Assembly: GCA_963668595.1 (NCBI GenBank)
Contig: OY764876.1
Coordinates: 3,534,001-3,598,000, forward strand
Direction: 5' to 3'
Origin: GWE2-42-39 sp963668595
Lineage (GTDB): Bacteria; Bacteroidota; Bacteroidia; Bacteroidales; Prolixibacteraceae
DNA length: 64,000 bases
This document shows positions 52,440 to 62,170 of the stretch, in pieces (position 1 is the first letter of the stretch; every line of letters starts with the position of its first letter). A model generated the notes under the pieces. The model was not told the origin of the DNA and searched no databases. It worked only from the letters and a program-made list of their open reading frames with translations. Position numbers and translations under genes: made by a program.

Positions 52440-53927
52440 TTACTTGCGTTTTAGTTTCAGTAGAATCAAGGTGTGGTCGATTGTACGGTTGAGCTCTGCA
52501 GAGTAGCCTGTCCAATAGCTCAACCCAATGAATAATGCACCAATCAGCGATGAGCGGACAACAAGATCGAGCGGGAAAAAGTCGATTACCGGAATAGCAA
52601 ATCCGGCAGCCAGACTCAGTACACCAATTCCCAAACATTTCAGGTGAGTGCGCCGATAGGGAAACAATTTCATGTTTCGGTACAAATAAAAAACCCGAAA
52701 TAATGCAGCACTGGATATAGATAATAATGATCCGAGGGCGGCACCAGTCATTCCCAATATTGGAATAAAAATAATGTAAAAAGCAACTGACAAGAGAACC
52801 AGGACAAACATTGAATAGGCTTGTATTTTGTATTTATGAGAGGTTCCTATGATTTGCACACTGGCTCCTGTTGACGACACAATAAGTTTGGAAAGAGCAA
52901 TGAGAATGATTACCCATTCTCCGTTACTATAATCTTCTGGTAAAACTTTGAATACGTTGTGTAGGTTGGCAATCAACAGAATAAAAATAAATAATCCGGC
53001 AAGGAGCTGATTGATGCTGCTTTTGTAATAAATATCGTCAATTGTTGCCATGTCGTTGTCTTTCCATGCATCGGCAATGATTGTTGACGAGATTTTGCCC
53101 AGTGCAGTACTTGGAATCAAAATAATCGTTCCAAAGTAAAAGCTGGTAGTGTATATTCCTGTAAGAGAGAGATTGAAATATTTATTCAATATCAACGTGT
53201 CAACATTTTGAAGAACAATGGAGCTGAACCCGATTATCAAACCGAATAACGAAAGATTAATCATCTCTTTTCTTAGCGAAGGACTGATGAATCCCCAATT
53301 GGGGCGCAAACTAAATTGTTTTCGGTATATAAGGAGTACTGCAAGGTAAATGGCAGGAAAACATAGAACAAATACATAGCCGAAAACATATTGCGGAAAA
53401 TTGATCCATTTCAGGAAAAAGGCAGCAAGCAGGAAAAAGTTGCCTGTTCTGTAAAGTAGGTCGGAGAGAAAAATCCCGGTAGTAGCATCGAGAAGCATTT
53501 TGTTGTAAGAATCCAACAATAAAAAAAACATCCGAAAGAAAATAAGCGGAACCAGAAGCCAAATATACTCGACAAGTAATGGGGACTTTTCAATATTACT
53601 TTGGATAATGTATGGTTTCAATATTAGAAACGATAAAAAAGAAATAGCAAAACCTATTAAGCCAACTAGAACCGTAAGAAAAACAAATCCATTATGATTT
53701 TTTTCTTTGTCGCGAAAATAAGGGAAAAGGCGCTCTGTAACTTTGGTGAATCCAAGGCTGGAGAATTGTGAATATACTGCTGATATAACTGCAAGAATTC
53801 CAACTACCCCAACTTGTTCTGTTGACAAAATATTGGGACCAATTAGTCCGGTTGCAAGAAATCCGACAAAGACACTTAAATATGAATAAATTGAGCCCTT
53901 AATGGTTTGTCGTTTAATAACGCCCAT
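52440..53927 (-). CDS. Polysaccharide flippase (Wzx/MATE-like)
   Basis: This 495-residue protein has about 12 to 14 membrane helices throughout and the MOP-family N-terminus (SIYSYLSVFVGFLATGLIGP). It probably flips lipid-linked oligosaccharide, or exports a glycan. It is the first gene of the leftward cluster, 3 bp before the cytidylyltransferase gene. The downstream genes suggest its cargo carries a nonulosonic acid. A promoter to the right is shared with or divergent from yfhO. Confidence 0.88.
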   Translation of the reverse strand: MGVIKRQTIKGSIYSYLSVFVGFLATGLIGPNILSTEQVGVVGILAVISAVYSQFSSLGFTKVTERLFPYFRDKEKNHNGFVFLTVLVGLIGFAISFLSFLILKPYIIQSNIEKSPLLVEYIWLLVPLIFFRMFFLLLDSYNKMLLDATTGIFLSDLLYRTGNFFLLAAFFLKWINFPQYVFGYVFVLCFPAIYLAVLLIYRKQFSLRPNWGFISPSLRKEMINLSLFGLIIGFSSIVLQNVDTLILNKYFNLSLTGIYTTSFYFGTIILIPSTALGKISSTIIADAWKDNDMATIDDIYYKSSINQLLAGLFIFILLIANLHNVFKVLPEDYSNGEWVIILIALSKLIVSSTGASVQIIGTSHKYKIQAYSMFVLVLLSVAFYIIFIPILGMTGAALGSLLSISSAALFRVFYLYRNMKLFPYRRTHLKCLGIGVLSLAAGFAIPVIDFFPLDLVVRSSLIGALFIGLSYWTGYSAELNRTIDHTLILLKLKRK

Positions 53928-53956
53928 GAATTTTTAGCAATTGATTTAAAAAGGTT

Positions 53957-53964
53957 TATTTTTG
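53957..53964 (+). promoter_or_regulatory. yfhO promoter -7 element
   Basis: TATTTTTG matches TAnnTTTG, 45 bp before the yfhO ATG at 54010. It overlaps the TTG of the longer frame, which rules that start out. Confidence 0.5.
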
Positions 53965-54009
53965 CTAACGACGAAATTACGAATTTATCATTTACTGCAA
54001 CACGAAATT

Positions 54010-56508
54010 ATGGATACAAAAGCCATCCTGCGAAAAGCCTGGCCAGTACTGGTGGTAGTGCTTCTTTTTCTGTCGGTTAGCGTGGCATATTTCTCGCCCG
54101 TACTTGAAGGAAAGAAAGTTCAAAGTTCTGATGGAACCCAGTTTCAGGGTATGGCCAAAGAAATAAATGACTATCGCGAGGAGACCGGAAAGGAAGCTTT
54201 GTGGTCGAATAACATGTTTAGCGGGATGCCTGCTTACCTGACTTCGACGATTTATCCCGGCGAATGGCCGGCAAAAATTCAACGTGCAGTTATTTCGGTG
54301 TCGCGTCCGGTAATGATTCTCACTCTCAGCTTTGTCTTCTTTTTTATCTTGTGTATGGCGCTTGACATTAGTTTGTGGGTGGCATTTGCAGCCAGTTTGG
54401 CGTATGGGTTTATGACTTTTACATTTGTTGTAATGGTCACGGGTCATTTTACCAAAGCGCATACGCTTACTTATATGTCGCTGCTGGTAGCCGGAGTGTT
54501 GCTTGCTTACCGAAAAAACCGTATTGCCGGGAGTTTGATAGCTGGAATATCGCTTGCCTGGATGCTGAGTGCAAACCATTTACAGATGACCTATTACGCG
54601 GCAATTTTAGTGCTGATTTTAGGAATTACTTACCTCGTTTTTGCTGTTCGCGAAAAAACATTGCCCGACTTTACCAAAACTTCGTTGATGCTGGTATTGG
54701 CAGTTTTGCTGGCGGTAGGAACTAATTTTTCGCGTTTATATACCACCTACGAATACGGGAAGTTTTCGATTCGTAGTAAATCGGAGCTGACACTGAATAA
54801 CCAAAATAAAACAAGTGGACTGGATCGGGATTATATTCTTGATTACAGCTACGATTGGGGTGAAGCAATGACCGCTTTTATTCCTCGTTTTAAAGGCGGT
54901 GGCATGATGGAGCCTCTGGGCGAAAGCTCTCAGTTTTATCAGGAACTGAAGAAAATGCAGGGTGACCAGATGGCCAAAGATTTCTCGAAACATGCTCCTT
55001 TGTATTGGGGAAGTCAGCCTATTTCTGGAGCTCCGTTCTATTTTGGGGCGGTGTTGTGTTTCTTGTTTGTGCTTGGTCTTTTTGTAGTGAAAGGAAAAGA
55101 CAAGTGGTGGCTGGCAGTGGTGGTGCTGATTTCATTTCTACTTTCACTGGGGAAAAATTTCCCGGTATTTACTGATTTGATGTTGCATTATTTCCCGGGA
55201 TACAACAAATTCCGAGATGTGAAGAATGTTATTGTCATTCAGCAATTTGCCATGGCGCTGTTGGGTGTGTTGGCTGTACGCGAAGTGTATCTTCGGAAAA
55301 TTTCAGACGGAGAGTTCATGAAAAACCTGAAACTTACCACTGGAATTGTAGGCGGTTTGGCGCTGGTATTTGCCGTAATGCCTGGTTTGGCCGGAAATTT
55401 TGTTGGTGCTTCGGATGCCCAGTATCTGCAAATGGGCTGGCCGCAACAGTTAATCGACGCATTGCAATCTGACCGGGAAACGGTTTTGCGTACCGATGCT
55501 TTCCGTTCGTTGATTTTTGTGGTGCTGGCAGCTGCCGGACTCTTTGCTTACTGGAAAAATTACCTGAAAGGCAAATATGCGATAATACTTTGGGTTGCTC
55601 TGATTTTGATTGACATGTGGCCGGTAAATAAGAAATATTTCAACAACGATCATTTTACATCGAAACACGAAATTGCCGAGCCATTCAAAAAAGATGTGGC
55701 CGATCAGGCAATTGAGCAGGACAAGGATCTTTATTTCCGGGTATTGAACCTGAATAACCCGTTTGCCGACTCACGCACTTCGTATTTCCATAAGTCGATT
55801 GGTGGTTACCACGGTGCAAAAATGAAACGCTACAACGAATTATTTCAATATACTATTCAGCCTGAAATGCGTGAATTGATTGGCGGTTTTAAACAACCGG
55901 AAGCAATCGATTCAATTATGGGCAATTTGTCGGTAATCAATATGCTGAATACGAAATATTTCATTTACGATCCATCGAAACCTCCGATTCCGAACGAACA
56001 TGCTTTAGGAAATGCATGGTGTGTAAATACGGTAAAAGTGGTTGAGAATGCAGATCAGGAAATTGCAGCGTTGGCTCAGTTTAATCCCAAAGAGGAGCTT
56101 GTTGTGAACAAGAAATTCAGCGAATTGATTGGTTCGCAGCACTTCAATGCAGAAGGATCAACAATCAGGTTGACCGAATATCAGCCCAATTATTTGAAAT
56201 ACGAAGCTAATTTGACAGGCGAACAGTTCGCTGTTTTTTCTGAGATTTATTACCCGAAAGGCTGGAAGGCTTTTGTTGACGGGAAAGAAACTCCGCATTT
56301 TCAGGCAAACTATGTGCTTCGGGCTATGTTATTGCCTGCCGGAAAGCACGAGGTTGAATTTCGTTTCGAGCCAGCATCGTATTTCGTCGGAAATAAAATC
56401 TCGCTGGCTAGTTCAATATTGTTGATTCTTGCTGTGGCGGCTTATTTTTTCTTCAATTTAAAAATGAAAAAAGATGACGAAAAAACAAAAAATGCAGAAG
56501 CTAAGTAA
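54010..56508 (+). CDS. YfhO-family membrane protein
   Basis: This 832-residue membrane protein has about 13 helices, the first at about 10-28 (ending WPVLVVVLLFLSV). A large luminal loop contains SSDGTQFQGM and NMFSGMPAYL, and a soluble beta-rich C-terminal domain covers about 600-800 (FSEIYYPKGWKAFVDG). YfhO proteins resemble GT-C glycosyltransferases and in Gram-positives decorate teichoic acids. In Bacteroidota the role is unclear. The real start is the ATG at 54010, not the earlier TTG. It overlaps ftsX by 35 bases. Confidence 0.88.
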   Translation: MDTKAILRKAWPVLVVVLLFLSVSVAYFSPVLEGKKVQSSDGTQFQGMAKEINDYREETGKEALWSNNMFSGMPAYLTSTIYPGEWPAKIQRAVISVSRPVMILTLSFVFFFILCMALDISLWVAFAASLAYGFMTFTFVVMVTGHFTKAHTLTYMSLLVAGVLLAYRKNRIAGSLIAGISLAWMLSANHLQMTYYAAILVLILGITYLVFAVREKTLPDFTKTSLMLVLAVLLAVGTNFSRLYTTYEYGKFSIRSKSELTLNNQNKTSGLDRDYILDYSYDWGEAMTAFIPRFKGGGMMEPLGESSQFYQELKKMQGDQMAKDFSKHAPLYWGSQPISGAPFYFGAVLCFLFVLGLFVVKGKDKWWLAVVVLISFLLSLGKNFPVFTDLMLHYFPGYNKFRDVKNVIVIQQFAMALLGVLAVREVYLRKISDGEFMKNLKLTTGIVGGLALVFAVMPGLAGNFVGASDAQYLQMGWPQQLIDALQSDRETVLRTDAFRSLIFVVLAAAGLFAYWKNYLKGKYAIILWVALILIDMWPVNKKYFNNDHFTSKHEIAEPFKKDVADQAIEQDKDLYFRVLNLNNPFADSRTSYFHKSIGGYHGAKMKRYNELFQYTIQPEMRELIGGFKQPEAIDSIMGNLSVINMLNTKYFIYDPSKPPIPNEHALGNAWCVNTVKVVENADQEIAALAQFNPKEELVVNKKFSELIGSQHFNAEGSTIRLTEYQPNYLKYEANLTGEQFAVFSEIYYPKGWKAFVDGKETPHFQANYVLRAMLLPAGKHEVEFRFEPASYFVGNKISLASSILLILAVAAYFFFNLKMKKDDEKTKNAEAK

Positions 56509-57352
56509 TCGCGTGTTTCGGTCGTATTTGAGTGCGACCGTGAGTATTACACTGGTGCTTTTTTTGGTAGGACTGATGAGCCTGTTGGCCGTAAATGTTG
56601 ATCGACTGTCGGACTATGTTCGTGAAAATATTGGCTTTACACTGATTTTGAAAGACGATGTGAAAGAGGTTGACATCATGCGACTACAAAAGTTGCTGGA
56701 TGCTACCGACTATGTAAAATCGTCGAAATACATTGATAAAGAAACCGCTGCTGCTCAATTAAAAGAAGAATTGGGCGAAGATTTTGAAGGCTTTCTTGGA
56801 TTTAATCCTTTGGCGGCAACTATAGATGTAAAATTGTATGCCGATTATACTCATCCGGAGAAACTTGCTGAGCTTGAAAAAGAGTTTCTTGCTTTTCCGC
56901 AGGTGAAAGAGGTGCATTATCAGCGCGACATTATGAATACGGTGAACGAAAATGTAAGCAAACTGGGTTTGATTGTGTTGTTGTTTTCATTGTTGTTGCT
57001 TATTATATTTATCACGCTTATTAATAATACTATACGTATTTCGGTTTATTCGCAGCGCTTTGTTATTCACACGATGCAGCTGGTTGGGGCAACGCAATCG
57101 TTTGTGCGTAAACCGTTTATCATGCGAAGTCTGAAGTACGGAATGCTGGGAGCATTGATCGCAAATGTATTGCTGGCAGTTACTTTTTTCAGCTATCAAA
57201 CCGAATTTGCAACTGTTTTGAACGAATCGGGAATCGAAATATTAATTCTTGTATTTTTAATTGTATTTGCCACCGGGGCGCTTATTTCGTGGCTTTCTAC
57301 TCGATTTGCCGTAAATAAATTTCTGCGCCTTCGTTTTGACGAATTATTTTAA
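56474..57352 (+). CDS. ftsX: Cell division protein FtsX
   Basis: This 292-residue inner-membrane protein has four membrane helices: one at about 20-42, then a periplasmic domain of about 110 residues (IGFTLILKDDV, KSSKYIDKETAAAQ, TIDVKLYADY), then three helices from about 165 to the end. ECD content and the SKYIDKETA stretch identify FtsX and not a general MacB-type permease. With FtsE it links division to cell-wall hydrolases. ftsE is not in this window. The start overlaps yfhO by 35 bases; a second ATG at 56492 would shorten the overlap. Confidence 0.92.
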   Translation: MTKKQKMQKLSNRVFRSYLSATVSITLVLFLVGLMSLLAVNVDRLSDYVRENIGFTLILKDDVKEVDIMRLQKLLDATDYVKSSKYIDKETAAAQLKEELGEDFEGFLGFNPLAATIDVKLYADYTHPEKLAELEKEFLAFPQVKEVHYQRDIMNTVNENVSKLGLIVLLFSLLLLIIFITLINNTIRISVYSQRFVIHTMQLVGATQSFVRKPFIMRSLKYGMLGALIANVLLAVTFFSYQTEFATVLNESGIEILILVFLIVFATGALISWLSTRFAVNKFLRLRFDELF

Positions 57353-57386
57353 TAGCTACTTTTAGCTCAAATTTGCAATACTAACT

Positions 57387-57632
57387 ATGAAGGAACAAGG
57401 CGAAAAACAAGGCTTTGCACTTGGAAAAGAGAATTATAAGTTATTGGTAATTGGGTTTGCCATTATTGTGTTGGGCTTTATTTTAATGGTTGGCGGGAAA
57501 AGCGAAGACCCTTCGGTTTTTAATCCTGAGATTTTTGGTTTCCGCCGTGTTACGCTTGCCCCAATGGTTGTTTTATTCGGTTTCATGTTCGAGATTTATG
57601 CAATAATGAAAAAACCAAAATCAGATCAATAA
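57387..57632 (+). CDS. DUF3098 small membrane protein
   Basis: This 81-residue protein has two membrane helices (about 20-36 and 57-74) separated by a loop SEDPSVFNPEIFGFRRVTLAP. That loop sequence is characteristic of DUF3098, found between ftsX and uppP in many Bacteroidota. Its function is unknown; the conserved place hints at cell-wall or division. It is followed after 7 bp by uppP. Confidence 0.9.
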   Translation: MKEQGEKQGFALGKENYKLLVIGFAIIVLGFILMVGGKSEDPSVFNPEIFGFRRVTLAPMVVLFGFMFEIYAIMKKPKSDQ

Positions 57633-57639
57633 AAATTAG

Positions 57640-58422
57640 ATGAACTCACTACAGGCTTTTATTCTGGGAATAATTCAGGGACTTACCGAATTCCTGCCTG
57701 TCAGTTCCAGCGGCCACCTCGAGATCGGTAATTATTTAATTGGCGTAAATGCCCACAGCAACCTTCTTTTTGCGGTCGTTGTGCATGGAGCCACAGTACT
57801 TTCCACCATCGTTGTTTTTCGTAAGGATATCTGGCAATTATTACAAGGGCTTTTTCGTTTCCAGTGGAACGATGAAACCTGCTACATTGTTAAATTATTG
57901 TTTTCGTCAATTCCGGTGGTAATTGTCGGACTTCTGTTTCAGGAGCATATTTCCGGATTGTTCGACTCAAATTTGCTTTTTGTGGGGGCAATGCTCATTG
58001 TTACTGCTTTGGTGTTGTCGTTTACTTACTTTGCCAAGTCGGGCGATAAGGAGGTGAGCTTTCGTGATGCGTTCATCATTGGCTTAGCCCAGACAATTGC
58101 CATTTTACCTGGTGTTTCGCGAAGTGGTTCAACAATTGCAACAGGACTTTTGCTCAGAAACAAACGCGAACATGTTGCTCGTTTTTCATTTCTGATGGTG
58201 CTAATTCCTATTATTGGTGCTAACATTTTGGACATGACCAGGGGGGAAATGAGTTCGACCCAGTCAATCGGAGCATTGCCGTTGTTGGTTGGTTTTGTTG
58301 CGGCTTTTTTGTCTGGGTTGCTTGCCTGCAAGTGGATGATCGGCATTGTAAAGAGGGGCAAACTGATTTATTTTGCGCTATATTGCTTAATTGTAGGTCT
58401 TATTGCTATATTTGCCGCCTGA
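57640..58422 (+). CDS. uppP: Undecaprenyl-diphosphatase
   Basis: This 260-residue BacA-type membrane enzyme recycles undecaprenyl pyrophosphate, the wall-lipid carrier. Both active-site repeats are visible: QGLTEFLPVSSSGHLEI near residue 14 and LPGVSRSGSTIATG near 148. There are about seven to eight helices. It lies in the ftsX-DUF3098-uppP-truB-queA run, typical for Bacteroidota. Confidence 0.95.
   Translation: MNSLQAFILGIIQGLTEFLPVSSSGHLEIGNYLIGVNAHSNLLFAVVVHGATVLSTIVVFRKDIWQLLQGLFRFQWNDETCYIVKLLFSSIPVVIVGLLFQEHISGLFDSNLLFVGAMLIVTALVLSFTYFAKSGDKEVSFRDAFIIGLAQTIAILPGVSRSGSTIATGLLLRNKREHVARFSFLMVLIPIIGANILDMTRGEMSSTQSIGALPLLVGFVAAFLSGLLACKWMIGIVKRGKLIYFALYCLIVGLIAIFAA
58383..58414 (+). promoter_or_regulatory. 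truB promoter
   Basis: TTG at 58383 and TATATTTG at 58407-58414 are 21 bp apart, inside the 3' end of uppP, and 40 bp before the truB ATG. Confidence 0.5.
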
Positions 58423-58453
58423 AATAAATAGGTTGCCATAATTGTATTCTTAC

Positions 58454-59182
58454 ATGAACGATTTTCCAATGGGGGAGTCATTTCCGAAATTTAACTTCCC
58501 GGAAGGGGAAGTATTGCTTTTTGATAAAGAGCTGGACTGGACATCATTCGATTTAGTACAAAAGGTGAGGAATAACCTTTGCCGTGCATTGAAAATTAAG
58601 AAGTTGAAGGTGGGCCATGCCGGTACGCTTGATCCAAAAGCAACAGGATTAATGATCCTTTGTACCGGAAAAGCAACCAAGAAAATCGAATCGTTGCAGG
58701 CCGAAGAAAAGGAATATCTTGCTACCATAAAACTTGGGGCAACAACTCCTTCGTTCGATCTTGAAACCGAAGAAGATGCCTGGTTCGAGACAGCTCATAT
58801 TACTCGCGATAAAATGTTGGAAGTTCTTCGTTCTTTTGAGGGCGAGAACATGCAAATCCCTCCAATTTTTAGTGCTGTAAAAATTGATGGTAAACGGGCT
58901 TATACGCATGCACGAAAAGGGCAGGAAGTAGAATTGAAAGCTCGTCCGATTGTGTTGAAAGAGCTGGAATTGTGTAGCTTTTCACCTGAAGAAATTACAC
59001 TTCGGGTTGTTTGCAGTAAAGGAACATACATCCGGTCTTTGGCCCGCGATTTAGGCGAGGCTTTACATTCGGGTGCTTATCTTACGGCTTTGCGTCGTAC
59101 CCGAATAGGCGATTTCAAAATTGAAAATGCCTGGTCTGCTGAAAAATTTCTAAAATTTCTGAGGGAAAATGCAACTAATTGA
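58454..59182 (+). CDS. truB: tRNA pseudouridine-55 synthase
   Basis: This 242-residue enzyme makes pseudouridine 55 in the T loop. The catalytic Asp lies in KVGHAGTLDPKATGLM near residue 60. Other motifs are FDLETEE, IPPIFSAVKIDGKRAY and SKGTYIRSLARDLGE. The longer frame starts at TTG, so I use ATG at 58454 (MNDFPMGESFPKF). The C-terminal PUA domain is short or absent, as in other Bacteroidota. Confidence 0.95.
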   Translation: MNDFPMGESFPKFNFPEGEVLLFDKELDWTSFDLVQKVRNNLCRALKIKKLKVGHAGTLDPKATGLMILCTGKATKKIESLQAEEKEYLATIKLGATTPSFDLETEEDAWFETAHITRDKMLEVLRSFEGENMQIPPIFSAVKIDGKRAYTHARKGQEVELKARPIVLKELELCSFSPEEITLRVVCSKGTYIRSLARDLGEALHSGAYLTALRRTRIGDFKIENAWSAEKFLKFLRENATN

Positions 59183-59265
59183 ATATTGTTGCGTATCACG
59201 GGTTTCATGAAAATGAGCAAAGCAATAGAATAAAACGAAAATAGAAAGTAAAAAATTATATACGA

Positions 59266-60315
59266 ATGAAATTATCGAAGTTTAAGTACAATTTACCGGA
59301 TGGCTTAATCGCCCTTCATCCGGCAGACAATCGCGATGAATCAAGGTTGATGGTGCTGAATCGTGCCACAAAAACCATTGAACATCGCGTGTTTAAGGAT
59401 GTGAAAGATTACTTCAGCGATAAAGACGTAATGGTATTTAATGATACCAAGGTTTTTCCAGCCCGGTTAAGTGGTAATAAAGAAAAGACAGGCGCAGAAA
59501 TTGAAGTTTTCCTGCTCCGTGAATTGAATCGCGAGCAGCGTTTGTGGGATGTTTTGGTTGATCCGGCACGTAAAATACGTATTGGGAACAAGCTGTACTT
59601 TGGTGACGATGATTTATTGGTGGCCGAGGTAATTGATAATACCACTTCGCGCGGTCGTACACTTCGTTTTCTTTTCGATGGCCCGTATGATGAATTCAAA
59701 AAGGCATTGTATGGTTTAGGCGAAACTCCTCTGCCAAAATTCATTAATCGTAGCGTTCAGCCTGAAGATAAAGATCGTTATCAGACTATTTTTGCGAAAC
59801 ACGAAGGAGCTGTTGCTGCTCCTACTGCTGGTTTGCACTTCAGTCGTGAGTTGATGAAACGACTTGAAATCATTGGAGTTGAGTTTGCTTACATTACGTT
59901 GCATGTTGGTTTAGGCAATTTCCGCAGTGTGGACGTGGAAGATTTGACTAAACACAAAATGGATTCGGAGCAAATCTGGATTACCGATAAAGCTTGCGAT
60001 GTGGTGAACAAAGCAAAAGATGAAAGAAAAAGTGTTTGTGCTGTGGGAACAACCGTGATGCGTACGCTCGAATCGTCGGTTTCTACGCAGGGACACCTGA
60101 AACCATACGAAGGATGGACCAATAAATTTATTTTCCCTCCGTACGATTTCAGTGTTGCCGATAAAATGATTACCAATTTCCACCTTCCGTATTCAACATT
60201 ATTGATGATGGTTGCTGCTTTTGGCGGATACGATTTTGTAATGAAAGCGTACGATGAGGCAATTAAGCAAAAGTATCGCTTCGGAACTTATGGCGATGCA
60301 ATGCTGATTATTTGA
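59266..60315 (+). CDS. queA: S-adenosylmethionine:tRNA ribosyltransferase-isomerase
   Basis: This 349-residue enzyme adds the epoxycyclopentanediol side chain of queuosine to tRNA using SAM. Motifs include LIALHPADNRDESRLMVL, VMVFNDTKVFPARL, GAVAAPTAGLHFS, ITLHVGLGNFR and ITNFHLPYSTLLMMVAAFGG. The length is normal. An independent queuosine gene, queD, lies at 12297. A terminator follows 22 bp after its stop. Confidence 0.96.
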   Translation: MKLSKFKYNLPDGLIALHPADNRDESRLMVLNRATKTIEHRVFKDVKDYFSDKDVMVFNDTKVFPARLSGNKEKTGAEIEVFLLRELNREQRLWDVLVDPARKIRIGNKLYFGDDDLLVAEVIDNTTSRGRTLRFLFDGPYDEFKKALYGLGETPLPKFINRSVQPEDKDRYQTIFAKHEGAVAAPTAGLHFSRELMKRLEIIGVEFAYITLHVGLGNFRSVDVEDLTKHKMDSEQIWITDKACDVVNKAKDERKSVCAVGTTVMRTLESSVSTQGHLKPYEGWTNKFIFPPYDFSVADKMITNFHLPYSTLLMMVAAFGGYDFVMKAYDEAIKQKYRFGTYGDAMLII

Positions 60316-60336
60316 TGATAATCAATCAGATATATA

Positions 60337-60369
60337 AACGGCGATTGGATTTTCTTTCGCCGTTTTTTC
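60337..60369 (+). terminator. Terminator after queA
   Basis: AACGGCGA pairs with TCGCCGTT around a 16-base loop, ending in TTTTTTCTTTT. Confidence 0.9.
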
Positions 60370-60414
60370 TTTTCTGAAAACAGGAAAAAGAAGCTCAGGA
60401 AAGACGAAAAAATC

Positions 60415-60422
60415 TACTTTTG
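60415..60422 (+). promoter_or_regulatory. -7 element upstream of the pseudouridine synthase
   Basis: TACTTTTG fits TAnnTTTG. It lies only 14 bp before the ATG at 60436, so the leader would be very short. No -33 is visible. Confidence 0.4.
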
Positions 60423-60435
60423 CACAAAGAATAAT

Positions 60436-61353
60436 ATGGCAATGAAGAAAAAAGAAAATACCGCCCGACCGGATAAAAAGAAAGTACCCAGCGGACCAAG
60501 TTTTACTGTTTCAGAAAAAACGGAACTAATGACTTTTCTGATGACAAAAATGGAGTACAAAAGCAGGAACAAGATCAAATCGCTGCTTGGTCACAAAATG
60601 GTATTGGTGGACGGAGCAACGGTTACTCAATTTAATCATCCTTTGTTGCCGGGGCAAAAAGTACAGATTGGCTCAGGTCAGAAACAAAAAGAAAAAGCAC
60701 CGAAAGAATACACGATTGTTTTTGAAGATGCCGATATTATTGTGATTGACAAACAGGCAGGTTTGCTTTCGATTGCTACCGACGACGAAAAAAGAGCAAC
60801 GGCCTACAGTTTGCTAAGTCAACACGTAAAAAAACAGAATCGCGACAATAAAATTTTTATTGTGCACCGGCTCGATCGCGATACTTCGGGTTTGCTGGTT
60901 TTTGCTAAAAGCGAAAATGTAAAACGCAAAATGCAGGATTCGTGGGATGAAACAGTGCTGGAGCGCACTTATATTGCTGTTGTTGAAGGATGTGTGGAAA
61001 AAAATAAAGACACAATTTCTTCTTTCTTGTTTGAAGGGAAAACCTATAAAATGCACTCTTCAAGGGATGAAGAAAAAGGGCAGAAAGCCATCACCCATTA
61101 TCAGGTTTTGAAGAAAAAGAAAGAGTTTTCGCTGTTGAAAGTTAACCTCGAAACGGGGCGAAAAAATCAAATCCGGGTACACATGCAGGAAATCGGGCAC
61201 AGTATTGTGGGAGATAGAAAGTACGGAGCGTTAAGCAATCCACTGAAACGAATGGGACTTCATGCCCAGAAACTGGCATTTTTACATCCGTCAAGTGGAA
61301 AGAAAATGTATTTCGAGTCGGAAACTCCTGCTTCGTTTTTAAAGCTGTTTTAA
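60436..61353 (+). CDS. RluA-family pseudouridine synthase with S4 domain
   Basis: This 305-residue enzyme has a Lys-rich start of 20 residues, a small S4-like RNA-binding domain at about 40-80 (NKIKSLLGHKMVLVDG) and the catalytic domain. HRLDRDTSGLLVFAK near residue 143 holds the catalytic Asp. GRKNQIRVHMQEIGHSIVGD is the C-terminal family motif. It isomerises uridine in rRNA or tRNA; the target base cannot be told from sequence. Confidence 0.92.
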   Translation: MAMKKKENTARPDKKKVPSGPSFTVSEKTELMTFLMTKMEYKSRNKIKSLLGHKMVLVDGATVTQFNHPLLPGQKVQIGSGQKQKEKAPKEYTIVFEDADIIVIDKQAGLLSIATDDEKRATAYSLLSQHVKKQNRDNKIFIVHRLDRDTSGLLVFAKSENVKRKMQDSWDETVLERTYIAVVEGCVEKNKDTISSFLFEGKTYKMHSSRDEEKGQKAITHYQVLKKKKEFSLLKVNLETGRKNQIRVHMQEIGHSIVGDRKYGALSNPLKRMGLHAQKLAFLHPSSGKKMYFESETPASFLKLF

Positions 61354-61372
61354 ATCGCGGGTTTTTACGCAA

Positions 61373-62170
61373 TCAAAATTCAATGTCAATCCAGTAACCG
61401 TTGTGTTTGCGGATGTTAATCACTTTTCCTTGATCGAACAGCAGATACTGTCCTTTAATGCCCGTTAATATGCCTGAAACTTCAGCTGTTTTGTCGAAAC
61501 TGAGGCTGGTGATTTTCTCGGGAAATTCCTGAACCGGGTAGTTAATTTCCCAAATTGTATCGTTGTCCGAATGATAGCGTTGCAATTCGGGGGTAAGCAA
61601 TTGCAGTGCATTTTTCTTTTCTTCGGAAAGATTAATTTGCTGAGCCAACTGGTTTTTCAGCATGGCCTGCCAGTTGGTTTTATCGGTGAAATATTTTTTC
61701 AGCCATATTTCAATAACTCCGGCAATGTGCCGGTTAGGAGTGCGGCAAAGTTCAATTGCCTGACTGGCACCCTGATCGATCCAGCGCGTTGGAATCTGGT
61801 GATGACGGGTAACTCCAACTTTCATTTCGCTCGAAATTGCAAGATAGACCACGTGCTCAATCAAATCGTGTTCGCGTGCCCAATCCATATCGCGAGCAAT
61901 GCCTAAATGAGCTTTCGATAATTCGGGACGCATCACTGTTTCGCTGGCTTCGGGTGCCGTTTGCAAACAGGCGTAACAGAATCCCTGATTGAACGAAGTC
62001 TTGGTCTTCTTTCCGCAGGCAATGCAATTAATTTGTCCCGCAAAATTCATTCGGATTGGTTTGCCAATCAGTTCGTTCATGGCAATTTCGTCGTTCCCGA
62101 CAGGAAGAAAATACCGAACTGGTTGAGCGAATTCGCTACGCATTTTTGAAATATTTCCGGATAATTTCAT
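61373..62170 (-). CDS. DUF2797 zinc-binding protein
   Basis: This 265-residue protein has an N-terminal SLE-type beta segment, then two CxxC motifs (INCIACGKKT and FCYACL) in a zinc-ribbon pattern, and conserved DLIEHVVYLAISSEMKVGVTR and TPNRHIAGVIE segments. This set fits DUF2797. The YLAISSEMKVGVTR part resembles the GIY-YIG nuclease start, a proposal I cannot test here. The longer frame starts with an ATG at 62224, but MKLSGNIS at 62170 fits the family better. Function is unknown. Confidence 0.85.
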   Translation of the reverse strand: MKLSGNISKMRSEFAQPVRYFLPVGNDEIAMNELIGKPIRMNFAGQINCIACGKKTKTSFNQGFCYACLQTAPEASETVMRPELSKAHLGIARDMDWAREHDLIEHVVYLAISSEMKVGVTRHHQIPTRWIDQGASQAIELCRTPNRHIAGVIEIWLKKYFTDKTNWQAMLKNQLAQQINLSEEKKNALQLLTPELQRYHSDNDTIWEINYPVQEFPEKITSLSFDKTAEVSGILTGIKGQYLLFDQGKVINIRKHNGYWIDIEF

